A DNA stretch of 64,000 nucleotides from Paracoccaceae bacterium (lineage in GTDB: Bacteria; Pseudomonadota; Alphaproteobacteria; Rhodobacterales; Rhodobacteraceae), in NCBI GenBank assembly GCA_017510335.1, contig JAFWNM010000007.1:62001-126000 (forward strand), written 5' to 3'. The notes below the pieces were generated by a model. The model worked only from the letters and a program-made list of their open reading frames with translations. It had not been told where the DNA came from and searched no databases. This document shows positions 1 through 9,076 of this stretch, in pieces; position 1 is the stretch's first letter, and every line of letters starts with the position of its first letter. The position numbers and the translations under genes are program-made.

Positions 1-716
1 TGGCCCGGGTATCGCAGGGTCTTGAACACCAGACTTTCAACCGCGACATCATGTATATGCACAAGCGCGTCCAGACTGCCCGCCGTTGTGAAGCTTTCAA
101 AGCATTCGCCCGCCAGCGTGATATTTTCCAGTTCGGCAAGTGGCGGAAGGGACGTTTTGCGCCCCTGCCGGATGGCAAGGCACGGGCTGAAATATTCGAC
201 CATAAGCCCGTCGATACCCAACAGGTTGCCATAGCCCAGCCTGTTCGTGCGCCGGGCGGGCAACACACCGACATGTGCCGTCACCCGCGCGCCCGGCCCG
301 GCCCGGCGCATGGTTTCGGCAGTCAGGGCTGTCACATAGCCCGGGGCCAGCCCGCAGGCCGGGGCGAAACAATGCGTTGCCCCCTGCGCCACATCGGCAA
401 TATCGGCGGTCAGATCGGGGTTTTCGGAAATATCCAGATAGTGGCAGCCAACCTGCCGCGCAAGCCGGGCAATATAGGCAGTGGTCGCCCAAACATTGCC
501 CGCCATGATGATGGCCGACAGGCCGGACAGTTGCGTGCTTGACAGATCCACTGAGCCGCACCGCACTGCAGGGTGCAGCGCCGGCGCGGACTGGCCGCCC
601 GCTTCCGGTTCGGGGGCCGACAGCCAGACGTCATAGCGCGGATCTGCCGCCAGCGTGTTGGCGATAGTCTGCGCCATACGGCCCCCGCCATGCACCAAAA
701 TGCGATACTGCCCCAT
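1..716 (-). CDS. Saccharopine dehydrogenase-like protein (C-terminus cut by window edge)
   Basis: About 238 residues are visible before the frame runs off the left edge. The protein begins MGQYRILVHGGGRMAQ, a Rossmann dinucleotide-binding start with a glycine-rich turn. Later it carries YLDISENPDL, CFAPACGLAPGY and NLLGIDGLMVEYFSPC, which match the layout of saccharopine dehydrogenase and lysine 6-dehydrogenase-type oxidoreductases (compare GLAPG and the EY-x-NPC region). Members oxidise or form C-N bonds at amino acids with NAD(P). It is the last visible gene of the leftward unit, 10 bp after the ABC ATPase gene, so it probably acts on the imported amino acid. The exact substrate cannot be told. 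Confidence 0.8.
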   Translation of the reverse strand, partial: MGQYRILVHGGGRMAQTIANTLAADPRYDVWLSAPEPEAGGQSAPALHPAVRCGSVDLSSTQLSGLSAIIMAGNVWATTAYIARLARQVGCHYLDISENPDLTADIADVAQGATHCFAPACGLAPGYVTALTAETMRRAGPGARVTAHVGVLPARRTNRLGYGNLLGIDGLMVEYFSPCLAIRQGRKTSLPPLAELENITLAGECFESFTTAGSLDALVHIHDVAVESLVFKTLRYPG

Positions 717-726
717 GCCCCGCCCC

Positions 727-1524
727 CTACCCGTGAAAGCGCGACAGGAAGCCGCGCAGCCGTTCGGACTTCGGGTTGCGCAGAATTGCATCGGGTGTGC
801 CTTCCTCTGCGATCATGCCGCCTTCCATGAATATCACGCGGCTGGCAACCTCGGCGGCGAAGCCCATTTCATGGGTGACCAGTACCATTGTCATCCCATC
901 ATCGGCCAGTTTGCGGATCACGCCCAGAACCTCGCCCACAAGTTCGGGGTCAAGCGCGCTGGTCACTTCATCCAGCAGCAGCATGTCGGGCCGCATCGCA
1001 AGGGCGCGCGCGATTGCCACGCGCTGTTTTTGCCCGCCCGACAGATGCGCGGGGTAGGCGTCGCGCTTGTCGGCCAGCCCCACCTGCGCCAGCAGGTCCA
1101 TGGCATGGGCTTCGGCCTTGGCGCGATTCTCGCCCAGGACCACACATGGACCGCGGGTAATGTTGTCAAGCACTGTCATATGCGGAAACAGGTTGAAATG
1201 CTGGAACACCATGCCGACATGGCGGCGCAGGGTGCCCATGCCGATACTGCCAGCGCGCGTGCGAAACCGGCGTGCTACGGGTTGGTCACGAAAGGCCAGC
1301 GTGCCACCTGTTGGCACTTCCAGCATGTTCATGCAGCGGATCAGCGTGGACTTGCCTGACCCTGATGGGCCGATGACTGCCAGCACCTCTCCTGCGGGGA
1401 CTGCCAGATCGATTCCTTTTAGCACCTCCAGCGTACCAAACGCCTTTTTCAGTCCGCGCAATTCCATCACCGGCTTGGTGGGGGCAGGGTCTGCGGGCGT
1501 CTTGATCTGTTCGAGAATAGCCAT
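727..1524 (-). CDS. Polar amino-acid ABC importer, ATP-binding protein
   Basis: Cytoplasmic ATPase of a PAAT-type (GlnQ/HisP-like) importer, 265 residues. It has Walker [10 protein letters not shown], a Q-loop ([13 protein letters not shown]), the signature LSGGQKQR, Walker B LLLDE followed by TSALD, and the switch His in LVTHEM. An ATG six bases further upstream (1530) is possible, but an AAGGA box is spaced 8 nt from the ATG at 1524 and only 2 nt from the other. It lies between the permease gene (12 to 18 bp away) and the saccharopine-dehydrogenase-like gene on the same strand. ATP hydrolysis here should drive uptake of the ligand caught by the binding protein at 2283-3116. Confidence 0.93.
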   Translation of the reverse strand: MAILEQIKTPADPAPTKPVMELRGLKKAFGTLEVLKGIDLAVPAGEVLAVIGPSGSGKSTLIRCMNMLEVPTGGTLAFRDQPVARRFRTRAGSIGMGTLRRHVGMVFQHFNLFPHMTVLDNITRGPCVVLGENRAKAEAHAMDLLAQVGLADKRDAYPAHLSGGQKQRVAIARALAMRPDMLLLDEVTSALDPELVGEVLGVIRKLADDGMTMVLVTHEMGFAAEVASRVIFMEGGMIAEEGTPDAILRNPKSERLRGFLSRFHG

Positions 1525-1542
1525 GGTCATTGTCCTTCTGGA

Positions 1543-2205
1543 TCAGTCGCTGCGGCGCATGCGGCGTTCGAAATGGTCGGCAATTTGCGTCAGCGGGAAC
1601 AGCATTGCGAAATACAAAAGCGCAGTCAGGGTATAGGCTTCCAGCGGGCGGTAGGTGGCACTGTTGACCATGGCGGTCATGTAGGTCAGCTCGGCCACCG
1701 ATATCGCATACAGCAAAGAGGTGTTCTTCACCTGGATCACCGACTGGTTGATATACGCGGGCAGCATCTTTTTCAGGGCTTGCGGCAGGATCACATTGGT
1801 CATTGTCTGCACCTGGGACATACCCACGGCCTGCGCCGCTTCGGCCTGCCCCTTGTCCACGGCCAGAATGCCGCCGCGAAAGATCTCGGCATAAAATGCG
1901 CCCACATACAGCGACAGCACCATCAACCCGGCGGTTGAATTCGATATGGAGAAGCCCAGCAACATCGGCAGCGCGTAATAGGCCCACAGCAACTGGACCA
2001 GAAGCGGGGTGCAACGAAAGATTTCCTGATAGCTGCGCGCCAAAAGACGCAAGACCGCAAAACGCGACAGCCGCGCAAAACAAGTCAGAAGCCCCACGCC
2101 AGTGCCAATCAGGATGGACCCGACCGTGTAGAGGAAGGTCATCCATATCCCCCACATGAACAGGTCCAGTGACAACAGAACCGTATAGAAATCCCAATTA
2201 TACAT
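1543..2205 (-). CDS. Polar amino-acid ABC importer, permease
   Basis: HisM/HisQ-type inner-membrane permease of about 220 residues with the family loop QEIFRCTPLLVQLLW near residue 70 and the EAA-type coupling segment EAAQAVGMSQVQTMTNVILP, which docks on the ATPase. The frame is open further upstream, but the start at 2205 (MYNWDFY) is preceded by AAAGGG at suitable spacing and gives a normal family N-terminus. Only one permease gene is present; it would act as a homodimer, or a second permease lies outside the window. It sits between the binding-protein and ATPase genes. Confidence 0.9.
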   Translation of the reverse strand: MYNWDFYTVLLSLDLFMWGIWMTFLYTVGSILIGTGVGLLTCFARLSRFAVLRLLARSYQEIFRCTPLLVQLLWAYYALPMLLGFSISNSTAGLMVLSLYVGAFYAEIFRGGILAVDKGQAEAAQAVGMSQVQTMTNVILPQALKKMLPAYINQSVIQVKNTSLLYAISVAELTYMTAMVNSATYRPLEAYTLTALLYFAMLFPLTQIADHFERRMRRSD

Positions 2206-2282
2206 TGGCAGCGCGCCCTTTCTTGTAATCTGTCTTGCCAGTGGCGGAACGGCCCGGCCCCTAAGGGCCAGGCCAGGCAGGT

Positions 2283-3116
2283 TCATCCACCGAAGTCAAA
2301 GCCCTGCGGCAGGTCATCCATGGTGATGCCAAACGGTGCCATACCGCCCACAATCCAGGTCTGGTTGTTGCCCATCTGGCGGTTGTAATTCGCCCAAGCT
2401 GAAACGAAGGTCTTGAACTGCTCGTCAGCGCTGTAGTTGATGCCGATGACCGATGGCGACGACAGGCGCGGTTCAGGAACATAGATATCACCAATGGCGG
2501 GATTGCGTGTGCGCATCACCATGGAGTTCAGGACAGTGTTGATCAACGCATCGGCCCGCCCGGTTGCTACAGCAATAACCGCTTCGTCGCGGGTCTGGAA
2601 ACGCAACATATTGGCGTTGGGCAGGTAGGCGCGCGCGATATTGTCCTGTGCCGATCCGGTATCGACCGCGATGGTGATGTCAGGAGAGTTCAGCTCTGCC
2701 CAGGATGCGTTTGCCAGTTCGGCATCGGGCGAGACGATGACAAAACTGTTGTAATAGGTCGGTTCCGAGAAATAGATCGACAGCGCACGCGCTGGCAGTG
2801 CCGTCAGCGCGAAGGCCACGTCAACGCGGCCAGACTGGATATCAAGGATCGAGTTTGCCCAGCTTGATTCCACCATCTCCAGCTCGACGCCCATCGTTTC
2901 GGCCATGTCGGCGGCCATGTCCACGACAAAGCCCGACCATTCGCCGGTGCGGATGTCGCGCACGAAATAGGGGGCCTCGGTCGGAATTCCGGCCACGCGC
3001 AGAACCCCGCGGTCGCGGATCTGGTCGATGGTGCCCTGCGCGTCGGCGGTCTGGCCAAGTGCCACTGCGGCTGCAAGTGCGGCCACACCTGCCAGCATAT
3101 TCCTGAAGATTGACAT
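2283..3116 (-). CDS. Polar amino-acid ABC importer, periplasmic binding protein
   Basis: 277-residue family-3 solute-binding protein. Residues 1-26 form a signal peptide ending near TADAQ. The mature part opens with IDQIRDRGVLRVAG and continues with GFVVDMAADMAETMGVELE and SGRVDVAFALTALPAR, the standard pattern of this family that catches amino acids in the periplasm. The ligand-binding Arg is usually in a 'TPER' motif; here that stretch reads ALPARALSIYF, which keeps the Arg. It is the first gene of the leftward unit and faces the rightward oxidase operon across a 315-bp spacer. Confidence 0.92.
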   Translation of the reverse strand: MSIFRNMLAGVAALAAAVALGQTADAQGTIDQIRDRGVLRVAGIPTEAPYFVRDIRTGEWSGFVVDMAADMAETMGVELEMVESSWANSILDIQSGRVDVAFALTALPARALSIYFSEPTYYNSFVIVSPDAELANASWAELNSPDITIAVDTGSAQDNIARAYLPNANMLRFQTRDEAVIAVATGRADALINTVLNSMVMRTRNPAIGDIYVPEPRLSSPSVIGINYSADEQFKTFVSAWANYNRQMGNNQTWIVGGMAPFGITMDDLPQGFDFGG

Positions 3117-3431
3117 TTCTTACCCTCCTGTTGGTTAGCGTCCGGTTTTGGCGCAACGGTTTTCATGCCCCGCATCTGCTGCGATGGCTGTCAGGAGGGC
3201 ACAGTTTTTCGGGCTGTCAATCAATACAATTATGCCATGGTCACTTACAAAGATATTTGCATGTATATTTCCCATGCTTTTATATCCGGACCATATTTCG
3301 GATGGAACACCATCTTATTGCAAATATTTTAGCAGGTTGGGTGGATGAATTTACATCGCGGTGCCGCGACAGGCTGACTAACCTTTGGGACAACGCCCTG
3401 CGCATCCTGTGCGGGGCATGGGGTCAGAACT
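3117..3431 (-). promoter_or_regulatory. Divergent control region between importer and oxidase operons
   Basis: A 315-bp gene-free, locally AT-rich spacer between two divergent operons, so it must hold both promoters. Two inverted repeats are visible: ATATTTGCA at 3253-3261 pairs with TGCAAATAT at 3319-3327, and ATCCG pairs with CGGAT ten bases later around 3285-3305. Either could be a regulator site. No regulator gene lies next to it in this window. Confidence 0.5.
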
Positions 3432-4592
3432 GTGGCAGCAAAGCTTGACATAGCAGTGTTGGGGGCGGGCGTCATTGGCGCCGCAACAGCGCACCATCTC
3501 GCCCGATCCGGGGCGCGCGTGACAGTGATAGATGCAACCGGCCCATCCGCCGGGGCGTCAGGGGCTTCGGACGGGGCGGTATCGGTGGCTTCCAAGAAGC
3601 CGGGAACGCTGGCGCGGTTGGCCACGGCGTCGTTGCTATACACGCGGCAACTGGCGGCGGAAGGTGTGCTGGCGCGTGCATTTGTGCCCCGACCGGCGTG
3701 GTATTTCGCCACCCTTGACGCCGAAGAACACGCGCTGGACGCGCTGGTGGCCAAGCTGCGCGCGATTGACGGGCCAGTGCAGGCCTGTGCGGATGGCGGC
3801 GCCGCGTTGCTTCCGGGCACCGGCGCGGGCGTGCGCCGCCTGGTCAAGATCAGCGGCGAGGGGCACATGACCGGATACGCGGCCACTGCTGCCTTGCTGG
3901 ATCATCCCGGCATCATGCGGCGCTGGCCAGACCAGGTGCGGGCCATCAATCCTGATGCATCGGGCGTGACGCTGACACTGGCCAGCGGACGACTGCGCGT
4001 GCGCACAGTCGTGGTTGCCACGGGGCTGGGAACGCTGTCCCTGTTTCCCGGCCTGCCGATGCGCCCGCGTGCGGGGCAGTTATTCGTCACCGATCGCGGG
4101 CAGGGCGGCCACTTGCCGGGGGCGCTGACCGCTGCATCCTATCTGATTGCCAAGACCGAAGACCCCGCGCGCCTGCCGGAACCGCCTGTGGTGATCGATC
4201 CGCTGACAACGGGCCAATACCTTATCGGGTCCAGCCGCGAGGACCACGGCGATTCGTCGCGCGTTGATTTCGCAACCATGATCGCGCTGATCCGCCGTGC
4301 CGCCACGGTCTGGCCAGCGCTGGGCGAACGCCGCGTGATCCGTGCATTTGCAGGTGTGCGCGCGGCCACCGCTGACGGTTTGCCCATCGTCGGGCATATG
4401 CCCGATGCGCCGAATGTCATCATGGCAACCGGGTTCGAGGGGGATGGCATTTGCCTGTCAGCGCTGATCGGGCGCGAGGTGGCGAAGATGGCCCTTGGCG
4501 ATGCGCCTGATGGTGCATTGGCAGACGATCTGTCGGCCCTGTCGCCTGCGCGATTTGCACCAGAAACATGGAGGGACGCATGGGCGGGATAA
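3432..4592 (+). CDS. FAD-dependent D-amino-acid/opine dehydrogenase, DAO-type subunit
   Basis: 386 residues. The N-terminus AVLGAGVIGAATAHHLA is a GxGxxG FAD-binding fold and VIDATGPSAGASGASDGAVS is the adjoining FAD loop of the DAO (DadA/glycine-oxidase/OoxB/HcnC) family. The C-terminal GFEGDGICLSALIGREVA closes the FAD site. The start is GTG at 3432; a nearby ATG at 3418 is out of frame. It is followed, with a 13-nt overlap, by a small 2Fe-2S protein and then a second FAD protein, the gene order of the heterotrimeric opine oxidase, HcnABC and D-hydroxyproline dehydrogenase group. Such complexes oxidise the alpha-carbon amine, commonly a D-centre, and pass electrons to the respiratory chain. 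Confidence 0.85.
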   Translation: MAAKLDIAVLGAGVIGAATAHHLARSGARVTVIDATGPSAGASGASDGAVSVASKKPGTLARLATASLLYTRQLAAEGVLARAFVPRPAWYFATLDAEEHALDALVAKLRAIDGPVQACADGGAALLPGTGAGVRRLVKISGEGHMTGYAATAALLDHPGIMRRWPDQVRAINPDASGVTLTLASGRLRVRTVVVATGLGTLSLFPGLPMRPRAGQLFVTDRGQGGHLPGALTAASYLIAKTEDPARLPEPPVVIDPLTTGQYLIGSSREDHGDSSRVDFATMIALIRRAATVWPALGERRVIRAFAGVRAATADGLPIVGHMPDAPNVIMATGFEGDGICLSALIGREVAKMALGDAPDGALADDLSALSPARFAPETWRDAWAG

Positions 4593-4831
4593 TCCATTGG
4601 CAGGGCCGGAAAATTGCCTTTCGCGCAGGTGAAACTGTGGCTTCGGCACTTTTGCGGGCAGGCATACCGCAGTTCGGGCAGTCCGGCACCGGATTGGAGC
4701 GCGGCGTATTCTGCGGAATCGGGCAATGCCAGAACTGCCTTGTCATGCTTGCGGGCCGCCCCGTCGAAGCCTGCCTTCTGCAATGCGTGGACGGGATGAA
4801 TTTGGAACCACAGCAATGGGTTACACAATGA
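4580..4831 (+). CDS. Small 2Fe-2S subunit of the amine dehydrogenase
   Basis: 83 residues with a ferredoxin-type cluster motif FCGIGQCQNC followed by EACLLQC, giving Cys spacing C-x4-C-x2-C and a fourth Cys about 16 residues on. This matches HcnA and the small gamma subunits of D-hydroxyproline dehydrogenase and opine oxidase. The start at 4580 is chosen because GGAGG sits 5 nt upstream; an in-frame ATG at 4568 overlaps that box. The start lies inside the preceding gene, and the stop overlaps the next start in an ATGA, so the three subunits are translationally coupled. Confidence 0.85.
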   Translation: MGGIIHWQGRKIAFRAGETVASALLRAGIPQFGQSGTGLERGVFCGIGQCQNCLVMLAGRPVEACLLQCVDGMNLEPQQWVTQ

Positions 4832-6093
4832 ATGCCAAGGGGCCGGTTCTGGTGGTGGGTGCGGGGCCTGCGGGGCTGTCGGCGGCGCTGGCGCTGGCAG
4901 GCGCGGGCCTGCCGGTGCGGGTGGTCGACCATGCCCCTGCACCTGGCGGGGCGGTCCATCGCCAGCCATTGCCGGGAACGCGCGCAACCGGCACCCGGGA
5001 GCATAAGCGCGCCTTCAGCGCCTTGATGGCAAAGGTGCGCGCGGCGGATATCGATATCTGCTGCGCGACCGGCTTTGCGGGGCTTGACCATAGCGGCGCG
5101 GCCCTGCTGACGGGAATGCGCGCCGGGATGGTGCGCCCGCGCGGCCTGATCCTTGCCACTGGCGCCCGCGAACTGGTGCAACCGCGCCCGGGCTGGACCC
5201 TGCCCGGGGTGCAGACTGCGGGCGCGGTGCAAACCCGCCTGAAAACTTTGGGCACAGCGCCGGAAGGGCGCATTATGCTGGGGGGCAACGGTCCGTTGCT
5301 GCTGGCGGTCGGGGCCGAGCTTTGCGCGCTTGGCAATCCGCCGGTGGCCATCATTCTGGCGGGGCGGCCTTTTGGCGCTGCAGGGCTGCGCCTGCCGCTG
5401 GCTTATCAGGTCGAGGCTGCGCGCCACATGGCGCGGCTGCTGGCGGCGCGGGTGCCGATAGTGACCGGCGCGCATGTTCTGGCGATTTCACAGGACGCAG
5501 GAAAACTGCTTGCTACAGTGCAAACCCGCCGCGGTTCGCGCGACATAGTGGCCGATCTGGTCGGCCTGCATGACGGGATACGCCCCAACGCCACCGGATT
5601 TTCCGCCAATGTGCCGATTCCCGTTGAACAGGCGGGCGATTGTCATGTGGCCCTTGGTGCGCGCGCAGCGCTGGCTGACGGGCGGCGTGCCGGACTTGCG
5701 CTTGCCGCCCGACTGGGCGGGCGCGGGCATGGCGCCCTGCCGCATTGCGCTGTCCTTGCGCACGAACGCGCAGCCCAAGCCCGCCTTGCCAAAATCTTCG
5801 CGCCGGTTGATGGCCCCAAACTGGCTGATTTGCCCCCCGATACCATCCTTTGCCGCTGCGAAGGTCGCACTGTTGCGGATTTGCGCAATCTGGGGCCGGA
5901 CTGCACTGCGCGCCAACTTCGCCTGACCGGACGGTTTGCCATGGGGGCCTGTCAGGGCCGCTTCTGTGGGGATTGGGTCGCGCAGTTGGCAGGCCACGCT
6001 GATCTTGGTCAACCGCGCCTGCCGCTTCGTCCGGTGGCGATTGCCGATTTGTTGACCCTTGAACCCGACACCCCTGATGGAGAAACCCGATGA
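4828..6093 (+). CDS. FAD/NAD(P)-binding dehydrogenase subunit with BFD-like 2Fe-2S end
   Basis: 421 residues. VLVVGAGPAGLSAALALA at the N-terminus is the first dinucleotide site, LILATGAREL is the ATG motif, and IMLGGNGPLLLAVG the second Rossmann site. Near the C-terminus CRCEGRTVADL followed by GACQGRFCG gives C-x-C and C-x4-C, the BFD-like cluster seen in HcnB and OoxA. It is the large partner of the two preceding subunits, coupled by ATGA at both ends (4828 and 6090). Together the three form a membrane-linked amine/imino-acid dehydrogenase. The substrate cannot be read from sequence. Confidence 0.85.
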   Translation: MNAKGPVLVVGAGPAGLSAALALAGAGLPVRVVDHAPAPGGAVHRQPLPGTRATGTREHKRAFSALMAKVRAADIDICCATGFAGLDHSGAALLTGMRAGMVRPRGLILATGARELVQPRPGWTLPGVQTAGAVQTRLKTLGTAPEGRIMLGGNGPLLLAVGAELCALGNPPVAIILAGRPFGAAGLRLPLAYQVEAARHMARLLAARVPIVTGAHVLAISQDAGKLLATVQTRRGSRDIVADLVGLHDGIRPNATGFSANVPIPVEQAGDCHVALGARAALADGRRAGLALAARLGGRGHGALPHCAVLAHERAAQARLAKIFAPVDGPKLADLPPDTILCRCEGRTVADLRNLGPDCTARQLRLTGRFAMGACQGRFCGDWVAQLAGHADLGQPRLPLRPVAIADLLTLEPDTPDGETR

Positions 6094-7487
6094 ACCTTGC
6101 CGCACCAATCGCCCATGCCAACGCGCGCCAGATCAAGATCTGCAGCCCCTTTGACAACCGCCTGATCGGCACCCTGCCCGAAGCCGGTGCCGACGCGGTC
6201 AACGCTGCGGTCTTGCGCGCGCGCAATGCCGCACGCGCCTTTCGGTCGTCCACGCCTGCGCAACGACGTGCGCTGCTTGACAGTCTTGCCGCATTGATTG
6301 CCCGTGATGCCGAACAACTTGCGCGCACCATCAGCGACGAGATGGGCAAAACCATCACCGAGGCCCGCAACGAAGTGCGGCGCGCGCAGAACACACTTCG
6401 CTTGTCGGGCGATGCCGCTACTTTTCTGGATGGCGAGGTGATGCATTGCGCCATTGTTGCAGGCGGCGCTGATCGCCAAGCAGTTGTCACGCTGAAACCT
6501 GTGGGCGTGGTTGCAGCGATCACGCCGTTCAATTATCCGCTGAACCTGCTGTGCCACAAGCTTGGCCCTGCAATCGGCGCGGGCAATGCGCTGGTGGCCA
6601 AACCTTCGCCCAAGGCGCCGCTGGCTGCTGACCATCTGGTGCGCCTGACCATCGAGGCCGGTTTTCCGCGCGATCTGGTGCAGGTTGTGCATGGGGGCGC
6701 GGAAACCGCCCTTGCGCTGGCGCGGGCACCGATTGACCTTTTGTCCTTCACGGGCGGGCCGCAAGCGGGACTGGCGCTGAAAAACGCCGCCGGGCTGGTG
6801 CGGTGCCTGATGGAACTGGGCGGAAATGACCCCCTGATCGTCATGCCCGATGCCGATCTTGATGCCGCTGCGGAAACGGCCGTTGCGCAGCGGTTCGAAA
6901 TTGCCGGGCAAAGCTGCGCTGCGGTGAAAAAGCTGCTGGTCCACGAGGCCGTGCGCCGCCCCTTCACGGAACGTCTGCTGGCGCGCACCCGGTCGCTGCC
7001 GTTTGGCGACCCGTCATGCGATGATATCGCCATGGGGCCAGTGATCGACATGGCCGCCGCCACCGAAGTGATGGCCCGCATTTCCGACGCGGTGTCAGGC
7101 GGGGCGCAGTGTCTGGCAGGCGGCACACATGACGGCGCCTTGGTGGCGCCCACGGTTCTGGCTGATATGGCTGCGGATTGTCGCCTGCTTGCCCTTGAAA
7201 CCTTCGGTCCGGTCCTTGCGCTGCGCGGCTTTACGGATATTGCGGCGTGCATCGATGAAGTGAATGCGTCGCCCTACGGGTTGCAGGCGGGCGTGTTTAC
7301 GAATGACCATGCGGTTATTCGCCGCCTGTCGCGTGATTTGCAGGTGGGCGGGTTGATGGTCAACGAAGGCCCCGATTTCCGCGCAGAGCATGTTCCTTTC
7401 GGCGGTGTGCGCACCTCTGGACTGGGCCGCGAGGGGGTGCGCATCGCGATGCGGGAGATGTCGGAAACGCATGTGGTGATTGACTGA
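6090..7487 (+). CDS. Aldehyde dehydrogenase family protein
   Basis: 465-residue NAD(P)-dependent aldehyde dehydrogenase. Catalytic features are present: Asn in PFNYPLN, Lys in AKPSPKAPL, general-base Glu in MELGGNDP and nucleophile Cys in GQSCAAVKK. It should oxidise a semialdehyde to an acid. Its start overlaps the preceding stop (ATGA) and its stop overlaps the next start (TGATG), so it is within the amine-dehydrogenase operon. A semialdehyde made by reverse aldol cleavage (DapA) or by amine oxidation is a reasonable substrate; this is inference. Confidence 0.88.
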   Translation: MNLAAPIAHANARQIKICSPFDNRLIGTLPEAGADAVNAAVLRARNAARAFRSSTPAQRRALLDSLAALIARDAEQLARTISDEMGKTITEARNEVRRAQNTLRLSGDAATFLDGEVMHCAIVAGGADRQAVVTLKPVGVVAAITPFNYPLNLLCHKLGPAIGAGNALVAKPSPKAPLAADHLVRLTIEAGFPRDLVQVVHGGAETALALARAPIDLLSFTGGPQAGLALKNAAGLVRCLMELGGNDPLIVMPDADLDAAAETAVAQRFEIAGQSCAAVKKLLVHEAVRRPFTERLLARTRSLPFGDPSCDDIAMGPVIDMAAATEVMARISDAVSGGAQCLAGGTHDGALVAPTVLADMAADCRLLALETFGPVLALRGFTDIAACIDEVNASPYGLQAGVFTNDHAVIRRLSRDLQVGGLMVNEGPDFRAEHVPFGGVRTSGLGREGVRIAMREMSETHVVID

Positions 7488-8146
7488 TGCGGGTTGCAGT
7501 TTTCGGGGCCGGGGGGCGTGTCGGCAAGGCGCTGGTGGCCCGCATCACGGCGGCAGATGACCTGACACTGGCCGGCACGCCGGGGCATACATTAGCGTCG
7601 GGCAGTTTCGACGCGTGTGATGTGGTTATCGATTTTTCCAGTCCAGCGGGCACAATGGCGTTGCTGGACCATCTGGCAGGCAGTGCCCTGCCTGTGGTGG
7701 TGGGCACAACCGGTTTTGACGCTGCGCAAATGCAGCGCTTGCGCGATGATGGCGCAAGGCGGCCAATTCTGGTTGCGGCCAACTTCACCCCCGGTTTCGG
7801 GGCGTTTCACGCAGCCCTTCTGGGGCTGGTAGCCGCGTTGCCCGATGCCGGTCTGACGTTGCACGAAACCTATAATGCGGCCAAGAAATCGCAGCCTTCG
7901 GGCACCACCCTGGGCCTGCAGGCCGATATTGCCGCACTGGACCCGCAACGTGCGCTGACCTTTAAGCTGCACCGCGAAGGCGAAATTTCGGGCATTACGA
8001 CCTTGGTTCTGGCCTTGGACAGCGCGCAGATCACGCTGACTTTGAACGTCGAAAGCCGCGATGCCTATGCCGCCGGTGCGCTGGCGGGGGCGCGCAGCCT
8101 GATCCGTCAAGCGGCCGGTTTTTACACACTCGATACTGTCAACTGA
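7487..8146 (+). CDS. DapB-like reductase with altered active-site motif
   Basis: 219 residues, shorter than the usual 240-275 of dihydrodipicolinate reductases. VAVFGAGGRVGKALV is the NAD(P) site, FSSPAGT and GTTGF match DapB, as does ANFTPGFG. The catalytic stretch is normally E-x-H-H-x-x-K-x-D-A-P-S-G-T; here it reads ETYNAAKKSQPSGTT. The Lys and the PSGT substrate loop remain but both His are replaced by Tyr-Asn. It therefore may act on a related cyclic imine or in another direction rather than in lysine biosynthesis. It overlaps the aldehyde dehydrogenase gene by one base and is 15 bp ahead of the dapA-type gene. Confidence 0.75.
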   Translation: MRVAVFGAGGRVGKALVARITAADDLTLAGTPGHTLASGSFDACDVVIDFSSPAGTMALLDHLAGSALPVVVGTTGFDAAQMQRLRDDGARRPILVAANFTPGFGAFHAALLGLVAALPDAGLTLHETYNAAKKSQPSGTTLGLQADIAALDPQRALTFKLHREGEISGITTLVLALDSAQITLTLNVESRDAYAAGALAGARSLIRQAAGFYTLDTVN

Positions 8147-8161
8147 CTGAAAGGACACGCT

Positions 8162-9076
8162 ATGACCGATGTGACCCAACGCCTGCGCGGCGTTTTCACG
8201 GCACTTGTCACCCCGTTCAATGAACAAGGGGATATTGACTGGCACGCTTTTGACCGCCTGATCGACCGCCAGCTGGAGGCCGGAATTACAGGTCTGGTGC
8301 CCGTCGGCACCACGGGCGAGGCCGCAACGCTGGAACCTGACGAGGCCGAAGCCCTTATTGCGCATACCGTCAAGCGCGTGGACGGGCGGGCCTATGTTCT
8401 GGCCGGAACCGGCACCAACAACACGCGCAAATCAATAGAAGCGACGCGGCGTGCAGAAGGCGCGGGTGCTGATGGTGTGTTGGTGATCACACCGTATTAC
8501 AACAAACCCACGCAAGCCGGGCTTGTGGCCCATTTCGGCGCCATCGCTGATGCCACGCGCTGCGATGTGATGCTGTATTCGGTGCCGGGGCGCACAGGCG
8601 TGGCCATCGCGCCTGAAACCGCCGGGCAGCTGGCACGCGCGCATAGCAACATCGTCGCCATCAAGGAAGCAGGCGGTGATCCCGCACGCGTAACGGCGTT
8701 GCGCGCGGCCTGTGGCACCGCTTTTGGTGTGCATAGCGGCGATGACGGGCTGGCGCTACCGTTCTATGCGCTGGGGGCCTGCGGGCTGACTTCGGTTTTG
8801 TCGAACTACGCGCCCGAAGCCTGTGTTGCGCAGTATCGCGCCTTCTTGGCAGGTGATCTGAAAGGCGCGCTGGACTGGCACGAGCGTATGGCCGACCTGG
8901 TTGGCGCCCTTTTTGCCGAAAGCAGCCCTGGCCCGGTGAAACGGGCCTTGGCGATGACCAACCAGATGAGTGACACAATGCGCCTGCCCATGATCCGTAT
9001 CGGCGAAGCGACCGAGCATCGCTTGCAACAGGCGCTGGCCGGTTTTGCGGCCAGTGCGCAAGTCAGCGCAGGTTAG
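8162..9076 (+). CDS. dapA: DapA-type 4-hydroxy-tetrahydrodipicolinate synthase
   Basis: 304 residues, a typical length for the N-acetylneuraminate-lyase/DHDPS barrel. It keeps the DHDPS residues: Thr50-Thr51 in VGTTGE, Tyr113 in TPYYNKP, Tyr139 and Arg144 in YSVPGRTG, and Schiff-base Lys168 in AIKEAGG. This set supports condensation of pyruvate with aspartate semialdehyde, or the reverse. Its place at the end of a catabolic-looking operon, beside a divergent DapB-like protein and away from other lysine genes, suggests a second copy with a degradative or special role. AAAGGAC precedes the start. Confidence 0.88.
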   Translation: MTDVTQRLRGVFTALVTPFNEQGDIDWHAFDRLIDRQLEAGITGLVPVGTTGEAATLEPDEAEALIAHTVKRVDGRAYVLAGTGTNNTRKSIEATRRAEGAGADGVLVITPYYNKPTQAGLVAHFGAIADATRCDVMLYSVPGRTGVAIAPETAGQLARAHSNIVAIKEAGGDPARVTALRAACGTAFGVHSGDDGLALPFYALGACGLTSVLSNYAPEACVAQYRAFLAGDLKGALDWHERMADLVGALFAESSPGPVKRALAMTNQMSDTMRLPMIRIGEATEHRLQQALAGFAASAQVSAG

